Assembly: GCA_002359185.1 (NCBI GenBank)
Contig: DEML01000050.1
Coordinates: 1-14,330 of the forward strand
Length of the DNA: 14,330 bases
Source of the DNA: Planctomycetaceae bacterium UBA2671
GTDB lineage: Bacteria > Planctomycetota > Planctomycetia > Planctomycetales > Planctomycetaceae
Direction: 5' to 3'
A program made the position numbers and the translations under genes. Below the pieces are notes generated by a model that was not told the DNA's origin, did no database searches, and was given only the letters and a program-made list of their open reading frames with translations. Position 1 is the first letter of the stretch. The number at the start of each line of letters is the position of its first letter. Positions 7,748 to 14,330 of this stretch are shown here, one piece after another.

Positions 7748-9153
7748 TCATCGATGATGAAACTTCTATTCTGAAAGCTTTCGAGCGGGCTTTTAGTAAT
7801 GAGACGACTTGTGTGCTGACTGCTAAGAATGGAGCAGATGGGGAAAAGCTGTTCAATGAAAAACGTCCTGATGTCGTCGTGATTGATCTTCGTCTGCCAG
7901 ATATGACAGGTCTTGAGTTATTCAAACGACTGCGGGAACAGGACTCTCGCATCCCGTTCATCTTTATTACAGGTCACGGCACCGTTGAGTCAGCAATAGA
8001 AGCGACCAAGCTTGGTGCATACGACTATCTGTTCAAACCGCTTGAACTGGACGAGATCCGAGCGTTGCTCGATAAGGCATTTAATTTGAGTCGTCTGGTT
8101 CGTGTTCAGCCGGTTCTGGCAGAAGACGATGACATCACCTCTGGCGATGCCATCGTCGGTCGTTGCCGAGCCATGAAAGAAGTTTATAAGGCGATCGGCA
8201 GAGTCGCTTCTCAGAATCTAACGGTTCTGTTACTCGGTGAGAGTGGAACGGGCAAAGAAGTTGTCGCCCAGGCCATCTATCATCACAGTGATCGAGCCAA
8301 AGCTCCATTTCAGGCGATCAATTGTGCGGCTATTCCCGATGCTTTACTCGAAAGCGAAATCTTTGGTCATGAGAGAGGAGCATTCACGGATGCGAACCGT
8401 CAGCGAATCGGCAAACTGGAGCAGGTCGATGGGGGCACGCTCTTCCTCGATGAAGTGGGCGACATGTCTCCGCTGACCCAGGCGAAACTGCTGCGTGTGC
8501 TTCAGGATCAGACATTCGAGCGCGTTGGCGGAAATAGCCCGATTACCGTCGATGTTCGCATCATTGCGGCTACGAATCATGATTTGAAACAGTTGGTCTC
8601 AGAAGGTCTGTTTCGATCCGATTTGTATTTTCGTTTGTCGGTCGTGACCATTCATCTTCCCCCTCTGCGAGAACGGGATGATGATCTACGGATTCTCGCA
8701 GAATTCTTTTTAAGGAAATACAGCGAAGAATTTGGCAAAGATATTCGTGGACTCACTCCTCAAACTCTGGAGCTGCTTCAGGAATATCGTTGGCCGGGGA
8801 ATGTTCGAGAACTTGAAAGTGTCATGAAGCAATCCTTACTGAGTGCTCGCGGGAATCTACTGCTGCCGGAATTTCTGCCTCCGCTCGGCGATGCTTCGGT
8901 AACGTGCGGCCTGGCAACATCTGAAGTGGATTACCTTTCCAGTCGGTTCGTGGCAGAACGGTTGGAAGCCGGGAGCGAAAATCTTTACAGCGAAGCGATT
9001 TCACTCGCAGAAAGCCAATTACTTCGTCAGACACTTCGCTACACCTCAGGCAATCAACTTAAAGCCGCTGCAATTCTGGGGATTTCCAGAGTCACCTTGC
9101 GAAGCAAACTCAAGTTGTTAGGTATTGAAGCCAGCGATTTCATCGAGACTTGA
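7732..9153 (+). CDS. NtrC-family sigma54-dependent response regulator
   Basis: A 473-residue transcription activator with the full NtrC/ZraR architecture. The receiver domain (residues 1-120) has the acidic pair D8-D9, phospho-acceptor D52 in VVVIDLRLPDMTG, the ITGHGT segment and the conserved Lys in YDYLFKP. The AAA+ sigma54-interaction domain (about 140-375) has Walker A G169-ESGTGKE, the sigma54-contacting loop as G216-A-F-T-D-A rather than GAFTGA, Walker B LFLD240-E241-VGD, and the arginine-finger region FRLSVVTIHLPPLRER. A Fis-type HTH ends the protein (NQLKAAAILGISRVTLRSKLKLLGI). GAGG lies 4 nt before the ATG, inside the kinase gene. Likely targets, by inference, are the sigma54 promoter candidates at 6531-6546 and 14097-14112, the latter upstream of the efflux operon whose 3' end faces this gene. 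Confidence 0.95.
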   Translation: MQSLLVIDDETSILKAFERAFSNETTCVLTAKNGADGEKLFNEKRPDVVVIDLRLPDMTGLELFKRLREQDSRIPFIFITGHGTVESAIEATKLGAYDYLFKPLELDEIRALLDKAFNLSRLVRVQPVLAEDDDITSGDAIVGRCRAMKEVYKAIGRVASQNLTVLLLGESGTGKEVVAQAIYHHSDRAKAPFQAINCAAIPDALLESEIFGHERGAFTDANRQRIGKLEQVDGGTLFLDEVGDMSPLTQAKLLRVLQDQTFERVGGNSPITVDVRIIAATNHDLKQLVSEGLFRSDLYFRLSVVTIHLPPLRERDDDLRILAEFFLRKYSEEFGKDIRGLTPQTLELLQEYRWPGNVRELESVMKQSLLSARGNLLLPEFLPPLGDASVTCGLATSEVDYLSSRFVAERLEAGSENLYSEAISLAESQLLRQTLRYTSGNQLKAAAILGISRVTLRSKLKLLGIEASDFIET

Positions 9154-9222
9154 ATTCGGACTCCATGAAGCCATAAAGACTGCTCGCTGCCATCCTTCCC
9201 ACCAGGAAATATATCGAGAAAA

Positions 9223-9232
9223 GTGAATTCAC
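9223..9232. repeat. 10-bp perfect palindrome GTGAATTCAC
   Basis: A perfect palindrome 70 bp after the regulator stop codon, in the convergent intergenic region. No function can be assigned; it has no flanking U-tract. Confidence 0.3.
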
Positions 9233-9256
9233 ATCAATTTGGGGATATCCTGAGTT

Positions 9257-9294
9257 ATGGGAATGGCGTGATCGTCTGCAATCCCCACGCCCAT
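9257..9294. terminator. Possible bidirectional terminator hairpin
   Basis: GGCGTG (9265-9270) pairs with CACGCC (9286-9291), and the flanking AT pairs extend it across a one-base bulge; alternatively ATGGG (9257-9261) pairs with CCCAT (9290-9294). It lies between two convergent genes, where a terminator is expected, but no clean U-tract follows on either strand and the loop is long (15 nt). It is therefore a weak candidate. Confidence 0.3.
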
Positions 9295-9317
9295 CACTTT
9301 GTTCTGGGACGTGCCAC

Positions 9318-9330
9318 CCAAGCCGCTTGG
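9318..9330. terminator. Small hairpin CCAAGC-C-GCTTGG after the efflux permease gene
   Basis: This perfect 6+1+6 dyad begins 12 nt past the permease stop codon in the direction of that gene. A 5-bp stem with a 3-nt loop would be realistic. There is no U-tract, so intrinsic termination is doubtful; it may instead be a 3'-end stabilising hairpin or an interspersed repeat. Confidence 0.3.
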
Positions 9331-9342
9331 ATTTAACGTCAA

Positions 9343-12300
9343 TTAATTGATTGCAGACTCCGGATCATTATGGTGAGTCAGTTTGATTTCATGCAATCCC
9401 CGGGCAAACCACGGATAAATCGTCGGGACAACGAGAGATGTCAGCAGTGTCGAAGTAATCAGACCGCCAATAACGACCGTGGCAAGTGGTCGCTGCATTT
9501 CTGCCCCATCGCTTGTGGACATCGCCATCGGCAAAAATCCGAGACTGGCCACTAACGCCGTCATCAAAATTGGTCGGAGCCGGACGAGAGCCGTATCGTG
9601 GCTGACCTGATCGAGCGGCATGCCCATCTTGCGGGAGTGCTCTGCCGCACTGACCCAGACCAGACCGTTGAGCACCGCAACTCCGAATAAAGCGATAAAA
9701 CCAACTCCCGCAGAAATACTAAACGGCATTCCTCGCAGATAGAGTGCGATAATTCCACCGGAAGCAGCCATCGGAACCGCGAGAAAGATCAGCATCGCCA
9801 GTCGCATTGATCCCAGACTCGTGTGCAACAGCAACATGATGATGATCAGAACAATCGGGGTTATGATCACCAGTCGTCGACTAGCTGACTGCAGATTCTC
9901 GAAGTCACCCCCCCAACGGATTTCATAACCGGGAGCAAAGTCGATCTTTTCCGCCACCTCTGTCTGGGCTTCATTCACAAATGATGCGACATCACGACCG
10001 CGGACGTTCGCTGAAATGAAAGTTCGTCGACGATTACCTTCATGCTCAATTGTGGGTGGAGTTTCTTCGAGCTCAATATCAGCCAGCTCCTTCAACGGCA
10101 CCGCTTTGCCATTGTCATCAGCCACGGGAATCTGTTCGAGCAATTCAATCTTTTCACGCCATTGTTCAGGGATGCGAACAATAATCGGATATCGGGCCCG
10201 GCCTTCAAAGATTTGTCCGACTTGATGTCCTCCCAGCGAGGACACAACATCCAGAACGGTCTGGGCATCGATACCGTATTGAGCCAGAGCTTCGGGTCTG
10301 GTCTTGATTGTCAATGTCGACAGGTTCGACTGATAATCAGCCTTCACATCGACGGCTCCGGGAATCGCCCGCAAAACAGCTTCAATCTCTTTGCCCTTCT
10401 GCCCGAGGATTTCCATATCATCGCCGTATAACAGAACAGCAACATCGGCTTTCACACCGGCGACCAATTCATCGACACGCATTTCAATTGGCTGGGTAAA
10501 GCCGAACGCCACTCCGGGAACATTGGCGTTGAGTTCTTCTGACATCTGTTCAATCAATTCATCGCGACTCTTATGAGAGGGCCAGTCGTGAATCGGTTTG
10601 AGTAATACCCAGACGTCCGTTTGATGGACCCCCATTACATCGTTGGCGATTTCCGGACGTCCTGTTTTGCTGAAGACCGTTTTGACTTCGGGGTACTTCA
10701 TGAGAATGCGTTCGATTTGTGTCGACATCTCAATCGAACCTTCGAGAGTCGCACTGGGGAGCCGCTGGGCTTCGATCAATAAGTCTCCTTCTTCGAGCCG
10801 GGGCATGAACTCGGCTCCCAGATTGCGAGCCATCGGAATACTGATCGAGAATACAGAAAGAGCAATGACGATCGTCACCAGCGGATGCAGAATCGCGCGA
10901 CTGACTAACGGTTCGTAAAAGAACTTAACGATTCGAACCAGAAAGATTTCATCTTCTTTCATCTTCTTCGGCAGGAAGATGGATGCCATTGCCGGCATGA
11001 AAGTGAGGGAGAGAATTAACGAGCCACCTAATGCAAACAGAACCGTTAAGGCCATCGGGCGGAAGAGTTTACCTTCAGTTCCTTCCAGGAGCAGAATCGG
11101 CAAAAAGACAACTGCAATAATTAATTCCCCAAACATGGTCGGTTTGCGAACTTCGACAGCTGCATCCAGAATGATATCTTCGTGTTTCGTATCGCCATTA
11201 TCGTGAGAGAGTTTTCGGATGCAGTTTTCCACCATGATGACACTGCTGTCGACTATCAAACCGAAGTCAATTGCACCCAGACTCATCAAACTGGCGGTCA
11301 CGCCGGTAAAGGCCATCACATTGGTTGCAAACAGCATCGAAAGAGGAATAGCCATTGCAACAATGATGCCTGCTCTCAAATTCCCCAACATCAGCAGGAG
11401 TACCACGATCACCAGCATGCCCCCTTCGGTCAGGTTGGTGAGAACTGTTTTCAGCGTGCGGCCAATTAAGGCGGCTCGGTCATAAGTCACCTCGAGCCGA
11501 ACTCCTTCGGGTAACGTCTCTTCGATTTCTTTCAGCCGTTCCTTCGCCGCGATTACAACTTCGCGAGAGTTCTCGCCAATCAGCATCATCACAAGTCCTG
11601 TGACCGCTTCGCCTCGACCATCACGCGTCACTGCTCCCTGACGCGTCATCGGTTCGATACTGACATTAGCGATGTCTCGCAGCAGGATCGGCGTTCCATC
11701 AGGTTCACGACGAATGACAACCGATTCAATATCGGCTTCATCTTCCAGGAGAGACACGCCGCGAATGAAACGCTGTTCGTCGTGATGGATGACGTATCCA
11801 CCTCCAGATGTGTTGTTGTTTGACTGCAATCGCTGAAAGAGCAGATCCATCGAAATGCCGTAGCTCGTCATCCGGTCGGGATCGGTCTGAACTTCAAATG
11901 TTTTGTAGTAACCGCCATGAGTATTGATTTCAGTCACACCATTCACTTGACGCAGTCGGGAGGCGATATCCCATTCGAGCATGGTGCGTAAATCCATTGG
12001 CGTGTGTCGGTCGCTGCGAACTTCGAACTGCAGAATTTCACCCAGAGCAGTTGTGAGTGGTCCCACAGTGGGCGAACCATAACCGGCAGGTATGCTGCTG
12101 GCGGCATCGGCAAGACGTTCAGTGACGAGCTGACGTGCCCGATAGATTTCCGTCCCTTCTTTGAAAACGATTGTGACGACCGAAATTCCAAATTTGGAGA
12201 CCGAACGGAGTTCTTCCACATCGGGCAATCCACCCATCGTATTTTCAACGGGATAGGTGACATAGCGTTCGACTTCAACAGGTGAGAGCGAACCGGCATC

Positions 12301-12453
12301 GGTCACAACCTGCACCTGCACGTTGGTCATATCGGGCACGGCATCAATGGGAAGATGCAACGCAGAATACAGCCCAGCCAGCGCCATCAGCAGTGTGAGG
12401 ATGATGACAAGTCCGCGATTGACCAGTGATAGTTCAATGATTTTTGTGAGCAT
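9343..12453 (-). CDS. czcA: CzcA/CusA-type heavy-metal efflux RND permease
   Basis: Inner-membrane proton-driven pump of 1036 residues, the normal length for heavy-metal RND proteins. TM1 is at about residues 13-33, followed by the porter motif LPIDAVPDMTNVQVQV. A long periplasmic domain leads to the TM2-TM6 block, which contains D396-F-G-L-I-V-D402-S-S-V-I-M-V-E409-N. This DFGxxxDx6E signature is the proton-relay/metal motif of CzcA-like (Zn/Co/Cd) pumps rather than of CusA (Cu/Ag), although the actual substrate is not provable here. A second periplasmic half and TM8-12 follow, including GVGFIALFGVAVLNGLVWVS and LRPILMTALVASLGFLPMA. The adaptor gene lies 98 bp upstream on the same strand, so the two form an operon. 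No clear Shine-Dalgarno is seen before the ATG. The gene is convergent with the two-component operon. The symbol reflects family membership only. Confidence 0.94.
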   Translation of the reverse strand: MLTKIIELSLVNRGLVIILTLLMALAGLYSALHLPIDAVPDMTNVQVQVVTDAGSLSPVEVERYVTYPVENTMGGLPDVEELRSVSKFGISVVTIVFKEGTEIYRARQLVTERLADAASSIPAGYGSPTVGPLTTALGEILQFEVRSDRHTPMDLRTMLEWDIASRLRQVNGVTEINTHGGYYKTFEVQTDPDRMTSYGISMDLLFQRLQSNNNTSGGGYVIHHDEQRFIRGVSLLEDEADIESVVIRREPDGTPILLRDIANVSIEPMTRQGAVTRDGRGEAVTGLVMMLIGENSREVVIAAKERLKEIEETLPEGVRLEVTYDRAALIGRTLKTVLTNLTEGGMLVIVVLLLMLGNLRAGIIVAMAIPLSMLFATNVMAFTGVTASLMSLGAIDFGLIVDSSVIMVENCIRKLSHDNGDTKHEDIILDAAVEVRKPTMFGELIIAVVFLPILLLEGTEGKLFRPMALTVLFALGGSLILSLTFMPAMASIFLPKKMKEDEIFLVRIVKFFYEPLVSRAILHPLVTIVIALSVFSISIPMARNLGAEFMPRLEEGDLLIEAQRLPSATLEGSIEMSTQIERILMKYPEVKTVFSKTGRPEIANDVMGVHQTDVWVLLKPIHDWPSHKSRDELIEQMSEELNANVPGVAFGFTQPIEMRVDELVAGVKADVAVLLYGDDMEILGQKGKEIEAVLRAIPGAVDVKADYQSNLSTLTIKTRPEALAQYGIDAQTVLDVVSSLGGHQVGQIFEGRARYPIIVRIPEQWREKIELLEQIPVADDNGKAVPLKELADIELEETPPTIEHEGNRRRTFISANVRGRDVASFVNEAQTEVAEKIDFAPGYEIRWGGDFENLQSASRRLVIITPIVLIIIMLLLHTSLGSMRLAMLIFLAVPMAASGGIIALYLRGMPFSISAGVGFIALFGVAVLNGLVWVSAAEHSRKMGMPLDQVSHDTALVRLRPILMTALVASLGFLPMAMSTSDGAEMQRPLATVVIGGLITSTLLTSLVVPTIYPWFARGLHEIKLTHHNDPESAIN

Positions 12454-12551
12454 GATGGAGAGTCAGTCTGATTTGTAGGAACTCTGTGAGAAGTGGAGTT
12501 CGCAGTCGGGATGACGGAGGGAGAGAAAATGCGTCAATTCGGGAGAGCAAT

Positions 12552-14045
12552 TCATTCGCTCTCGCCGCGTAACAGAAACTCTGACTTCAGCAGAAATGCC
12601 CCGTCAGTGACGACCAATTGCCCCTGCGAGAGTCCCTCAGTCACTTCAACCCACTCTTCAGAAGACTGCCCGGTGGAGATATCACACCGTTTGAATTTAC
12701 CGTCCTGCAGGTCGACAAACACAAACTGCTGATTTTCATGCTGAATGATCGATTCCGGCTTGATGGAGAGGGCTTCGTGGGGAGTTCCTATCGGAATTGT
12801 CACACGAACATACATTCCTGGTCGCAGCAAACCTTCCTGATTATCAATCGTCGCGACCAGGGGGACGGAATTCGTCTCCGCTTGTACTTCCCTTCCCACA
12901 TAATGCACTTTGGCATCGAACATACGATCCTCAAGGGCCGGGACCAGGACTTTGACAATTGTCCCCTGCTTGAGAGCGGTCGCGGACCAGTCACTTTCGC
13001 GAATGCTGGCTTCGACATACAAGGTCTCTGTATTAGCGAGGACGATCAAAGAAGCTCCACGCATGACACGTTCATCGTTAGCAAAGCCACGCGATTCCAC
13101 ATTCCCGGCAAACGGGGCTCGAACTTCCAGACGGGACAACGCCTCTTCGTCAGACAGATTCGCAGTCTCTTTATCTTCTTTGTATCCCAGTAATGTTTCC
13201 AGAGATTGCCAGGCGAGATTGAGTTGGCGATCCGCTTCTGAAACATCCGCCTCTGCTTTCATCTTCGCCTGAGCAACCGAAAACTTCGCAAGATCGCGAG
13301 CAGTCAGAAACGCAGTCTCAGCCAGTTGTCGTTCATTCTCGCGTTCTTTGAGAGTCCGGCCGGGTACCGAGCCAGACTCAACGAGTGGGCGGATTTTTTC
13401 TGTCAGTTCCCTGGCCAAAACTAAATTAGAATACGCAGACAGAATTTCCTGACGGTAACTTCCCAGGGCAAGATCTGCAGAAGCCGCTTCGATTTCCTTG
13501 ACAGATTTCCCTTCTTCCAGCATCGCAGAAAGTCGTTTCAGGTTGCTATCCAGAATTTCTTCTCGTTCCAGAACTTTCATGGCAATTTCGCGTTGTTGCT
13601 GACGCTTGAGAATTTCCGCACGCGCCTGTCCAATTTCCGGACTGCGAATCACGGCAATCAAGTCGCCCGTCTCAACGAAATCACCCGGAGTCACCAGAAC
13701 TTCCGTCAGAATTCCATCCATCGGAGCTTTAACATCGACATGCTTAGACTGATCGTATCGCAATCTCCCCGGCACCGTATGAACGTGCTGCACAGTCCTG
13801 GGCTCGACTGGCACACTTGCAAAATTCCCCGCTGTGATTTTTCCTTCAGGCAGTATCAGCGTATCAGACTCTTCCAGTTCGGCTGAAGTTTCTGACAATT
13901 CCTCTGAAGAGCCGCCCGAAGAATTGATGTGATGCATGACCATCCAGGCAATCCCCATCACGGCCAGAACCAGAATTGTGGGTAATCCCTTCAGCACACT
14001 TTGAAAAGGATTAATGATCTGTGCTGATTTCGTTTGGTCGCTCAT
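12552..14045 (-). CDS. RND efflux periplasmic adaptor (membrane-fusion protein), CzcB-like
   Basis: The adaptor links the inner-membrane RND pump to an outer-membrane channel across the periplasm. From the chosen ATG it has 497 residues. An uncleaved N-terminal anchor lies at about 20-40 (LPTILVLAVMGIAWMVMHHI). Next are the first half of the barrel-sandwich (VDVKAPMDGILTEVLVTPGD), a long alpha-helical hairpin of about 160 residues, the returning lipoyl half (LEVRAPFAGNVESRGF), a beta-barrel (VEASIRESDWSAT...GLLRPGMYVRVTIPIG) and a membrane-proximal domain (FKRCDISTG..WVEVTEGLSQGQLVVTDGAFLLKSE). The frame is open further upstream to 14192, but the extra 49 residues are unlike an adaptor N terminus, and the sigma54 promoter candidate would start transcription near 14086, inside that extension; 14045 is therefore preferred. 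There is no His-rich metal-binding extension. No outer-membrane factor gene is in the window. Confidence 0.9.
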   Translation of the reverse strand: MSDQTKSAQIINPFQSVLKGLPTILVLAVMGIAWMVMHHINSSGGSSEELSETSAELEESDTLILPEGKITAGNFASVPVEPRTVQHVHTVPGRLRYDQSKHVDVKAPMDGILTEVLVTPGDFVETGDLIAVIRSPEIGQARAEILKRQQQREIAMKVLEREEILDSNLKRLSAMLEEGKSVKEIEAASADLALGSYRQEILSAYSNLVLARELTEKIRPLVESGSVPGRTLKERENERQLAETAFLTARDLAKFSVAQAKMKAEADVSEADRQLNLAWQSLETLLGYKEDKETANLSDEEALSRLEVRAPFAGNVESRGFANDERVMRGASLIVLANTETLYVEASIRESDWSATALKQGTIVKVLVPALEDRMFDAKVHYVGREVQAETNSVPLVATIDNQEGLLRPGMYVRVTIPIGTPHEALSIKPESIIQHENQQFVFVDLQDGKFKRCDISTGQSSEEWVEVTEGLSQGQLVVTDGAFLLKSEFLLRGESE

Positions 14046-14056
14046 GACAATCCAAC

Positions 14057-14091
14057 AGTTGATTTGATTTGGAATTTGACTCAAATCAACT
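14057..14091. promoter_or_regulatory. 35-bp dyad (11+13+11) at the efflux operon start, candidate operator
   Basis: AGTTGATTTGA (14057-14067) and TCAAATCAACT (14081-14091) are perfect inverted 11-mers separated by 13 bp. The dyad ends 11 nt before the adaptor ATG and covers roughly -5 to +30 relative to the start expected from the sigma54 promoter at 14097-14112. It could be a repressor operator or a 5'-leader hairpin that affects translation. No regulator that would bind it is in the window apart from the NtrC-like protein. Confidence 0.5.
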
Positions 14092-14096
14092 TTGAA

Positions 14097-14112
14097 TGCA
14101 CGTCTCATGCCA
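14097..14112 (-). promoter_or_regulatory. Candidate sigma54 (-24/-12) promoter of the efflux operon
   Basis: On the minus strand the site reads TGGCATGAGACGTGCA, preceded by C. It matches TGGCACGrNNNTTGCW at 11 of 13 defined positions, with GG and GC exactly 10 nt apart. The inferred transcription start is near 14086, giving a leader of about 40 nt to the ATG at 14045. An NtrC-type activator is encoded at the other end of the same locus. Confidence 0.6.
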
Positions 14113-14194
14113 GTCGCGTGCAATGCTGTTTTGCTAGCGTTACCCTGGATTTCAGCACGAGAAAAGAGAGAAAAAGTAAAGGGCTTTTCCAAGA

Positions 14195-14217
14195 GCGTGG
14201 ACAGTTTCTGTCCACGC
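14195..14217. promoter_or_regulatory. 23-bp perfect palindrome, candidate enhancer (UAS) for the NtrC-type activator
   Basis: GCGTGGACAG and CTGTCCACGC are perfect inverted 10-mers around TTT. The centre, 14206, is about 120 bp upstream of the start inferred for the sigma54 promoter at 14097-14112, a typical enhancer distance for NtrC-family activators. As RNA it would also form a very stable hairpin, and in the plus direction it is followed by CTTTG only, so a terminator role is less convincing. A related half-site CTGTCCA (6452-6458) lies upstream of the other sigma54 promoter candidate. Confidence 0.45.
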
Positions 14218-14310
14218 CTTTGATGTCGATGAAAGAGTTGCTTTGAATGAGAATGGGGATTTCCCTATCGCTGGATTATCACATGCACTCATTCTTATCG
14301 AAGGACGACC

Positions 14311-14330
14311 ATGCTCTTTCTCGGTATCGA
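14311..14330 (+). CDS. Start of a plus-strand gene, possibly an FGGY-family carbohydrate kinase (partial)
   Basis: An ATG at 14311 is preceded by a good Shine-Dalgarno, GAAGGA (14300-14305), 5 nt upstream. The visible residues are MLFLGI followed by a codon starting GA, consistent with an N terminus like MLFLGID.GT found in FGGY sugar kinases such as xylulokinase. Six codons cannot establish this; other proteins with an ASKHA-type first strand would look the same. The gene is divergent from the efflux operon. Confidence 0.4.

Noticed and set aside
9264..9280. TGGCGTGATCGTCTGCA on the plus strand as a sigma54 promoter.
   Set aside because: GG and GC are 11 nt apart rather than 10, and it points into a convergent gene end.
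9301..9316. TGGCACG on the minus strand near 9310 as a sigma54 -24 element.
   Set aside because: There is no GC at the required -12 position.
9241..9342. In-frame open continuation (about 35 codons) after the permease TAA, suggesting readthrough.
   Set aside because: An open run of this length is expected by chance, permease length is already normal, and no readthrough context is seen.
9343..12453. Calling the pump CusA (copper/silver).
   Set aside because: The TM4 signature is DFGxxxDx6E as in CzcA-like pumps, not the CusA pattern; metal specificity remains unproven.
14046..14192. N-terminal extension of the adaptor to an ATG at 14192 (49 extra residues).
   Set aside because: The extra residues are not like an adaptor N terminus, and the region holds the sigma54 promoter and dyad, so transcription would start inside it.
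14272..14287. TGGATTATCACATGCA as a sigma54 promoter for the gene starting at 14311.
   Set aside because: Only the GG-N10-GC core and adjacent bases match; the remaining -24 positions do not, and the start would leave only a very short leader.
1..14330. tRNA, rRNA, CRISPR array or complete insertion sequence.
   Set aside because: No cloverleaf-like, rRNA-like or regularly spaced direct-repeat sequence, and no intact transposase with terminal repeats, was recognised.

Overview
The window looks like a chromosomal segment of a planctomycete (order Planctomycetales, genus not determinable). The main clue is a large secreted protein combining the planctomycete-type c-heme domain (PSCyt1, CxxCH) with DUF1549/PSCyt2, next to a Tat-exported Gfo/Idh/MocA oxidoreductase and an exported HEAT-repeat protein. 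This combination is typical of Planctomycetes. Base composition is moderate and even, and nothing suggests recent large-scale transfer.

Layout. (1) About 16-5866, minus strand: a probable three-gene transcription unit running Gfo/Idh/MocA oxidoreductase, HEAT-repeat protein, PSCyt1/DUF1549 cytochrome, with gaps of about 60-70 bp and a sigma70-like promoter at 5921-5950. The cytochrome gene stops just where relatives normally continue into DUF1553 (PSD1). (2) 5879-6721: an 843-bp gene-poor stretch holding a decayed rve-type integrase/transposase remnant, a 51-nt imperfect dyad and a sigma54 (-24/-12) promoter candidate. (3) 6722-9153, plus strand: a two-component pair, a membrane histidine kinase with almost no extracytoplasmic loop and an NtrC-type sigma54 activator, overlapping by 16 bp. 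(4) 9154-9342: a convergent intergenic region with small dyads. (5) 9343-14045, minus strand: an RND heavy-metal efflux permease of the CzcA type and its membrane-fusion (adaptor) protein, adaptor first. No outer-membrane channel gene is present. (6) 14046-14310: a 265-bp regulatory region with a good sigma54 promoter, a 23-bp palindrome about 120 bp upstream of the inferred start (enhancer position), and a 35-bp dyad at the inferred transcription start. At 14311 a plus-strand gene begins; its first residues fit an FGGY sugar kinase but only six codons are visible.

How the parts may work together (inference): the kinase senses a membrane or metal signal and phosphorylates the NtrC-like activator. 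The activator would then drive sigma54-dependent transcription of the efflux operon from the promoter at 14097-14112, and possibly of its own operon from 6531-6546. This resembles ZraSR-type logic, but here it would control an RND pump. The Gfo-HEAT-cytochrome unit appears independent and is probably involved in periplasmic sugar-derivative oxidation; its true function is unknown.
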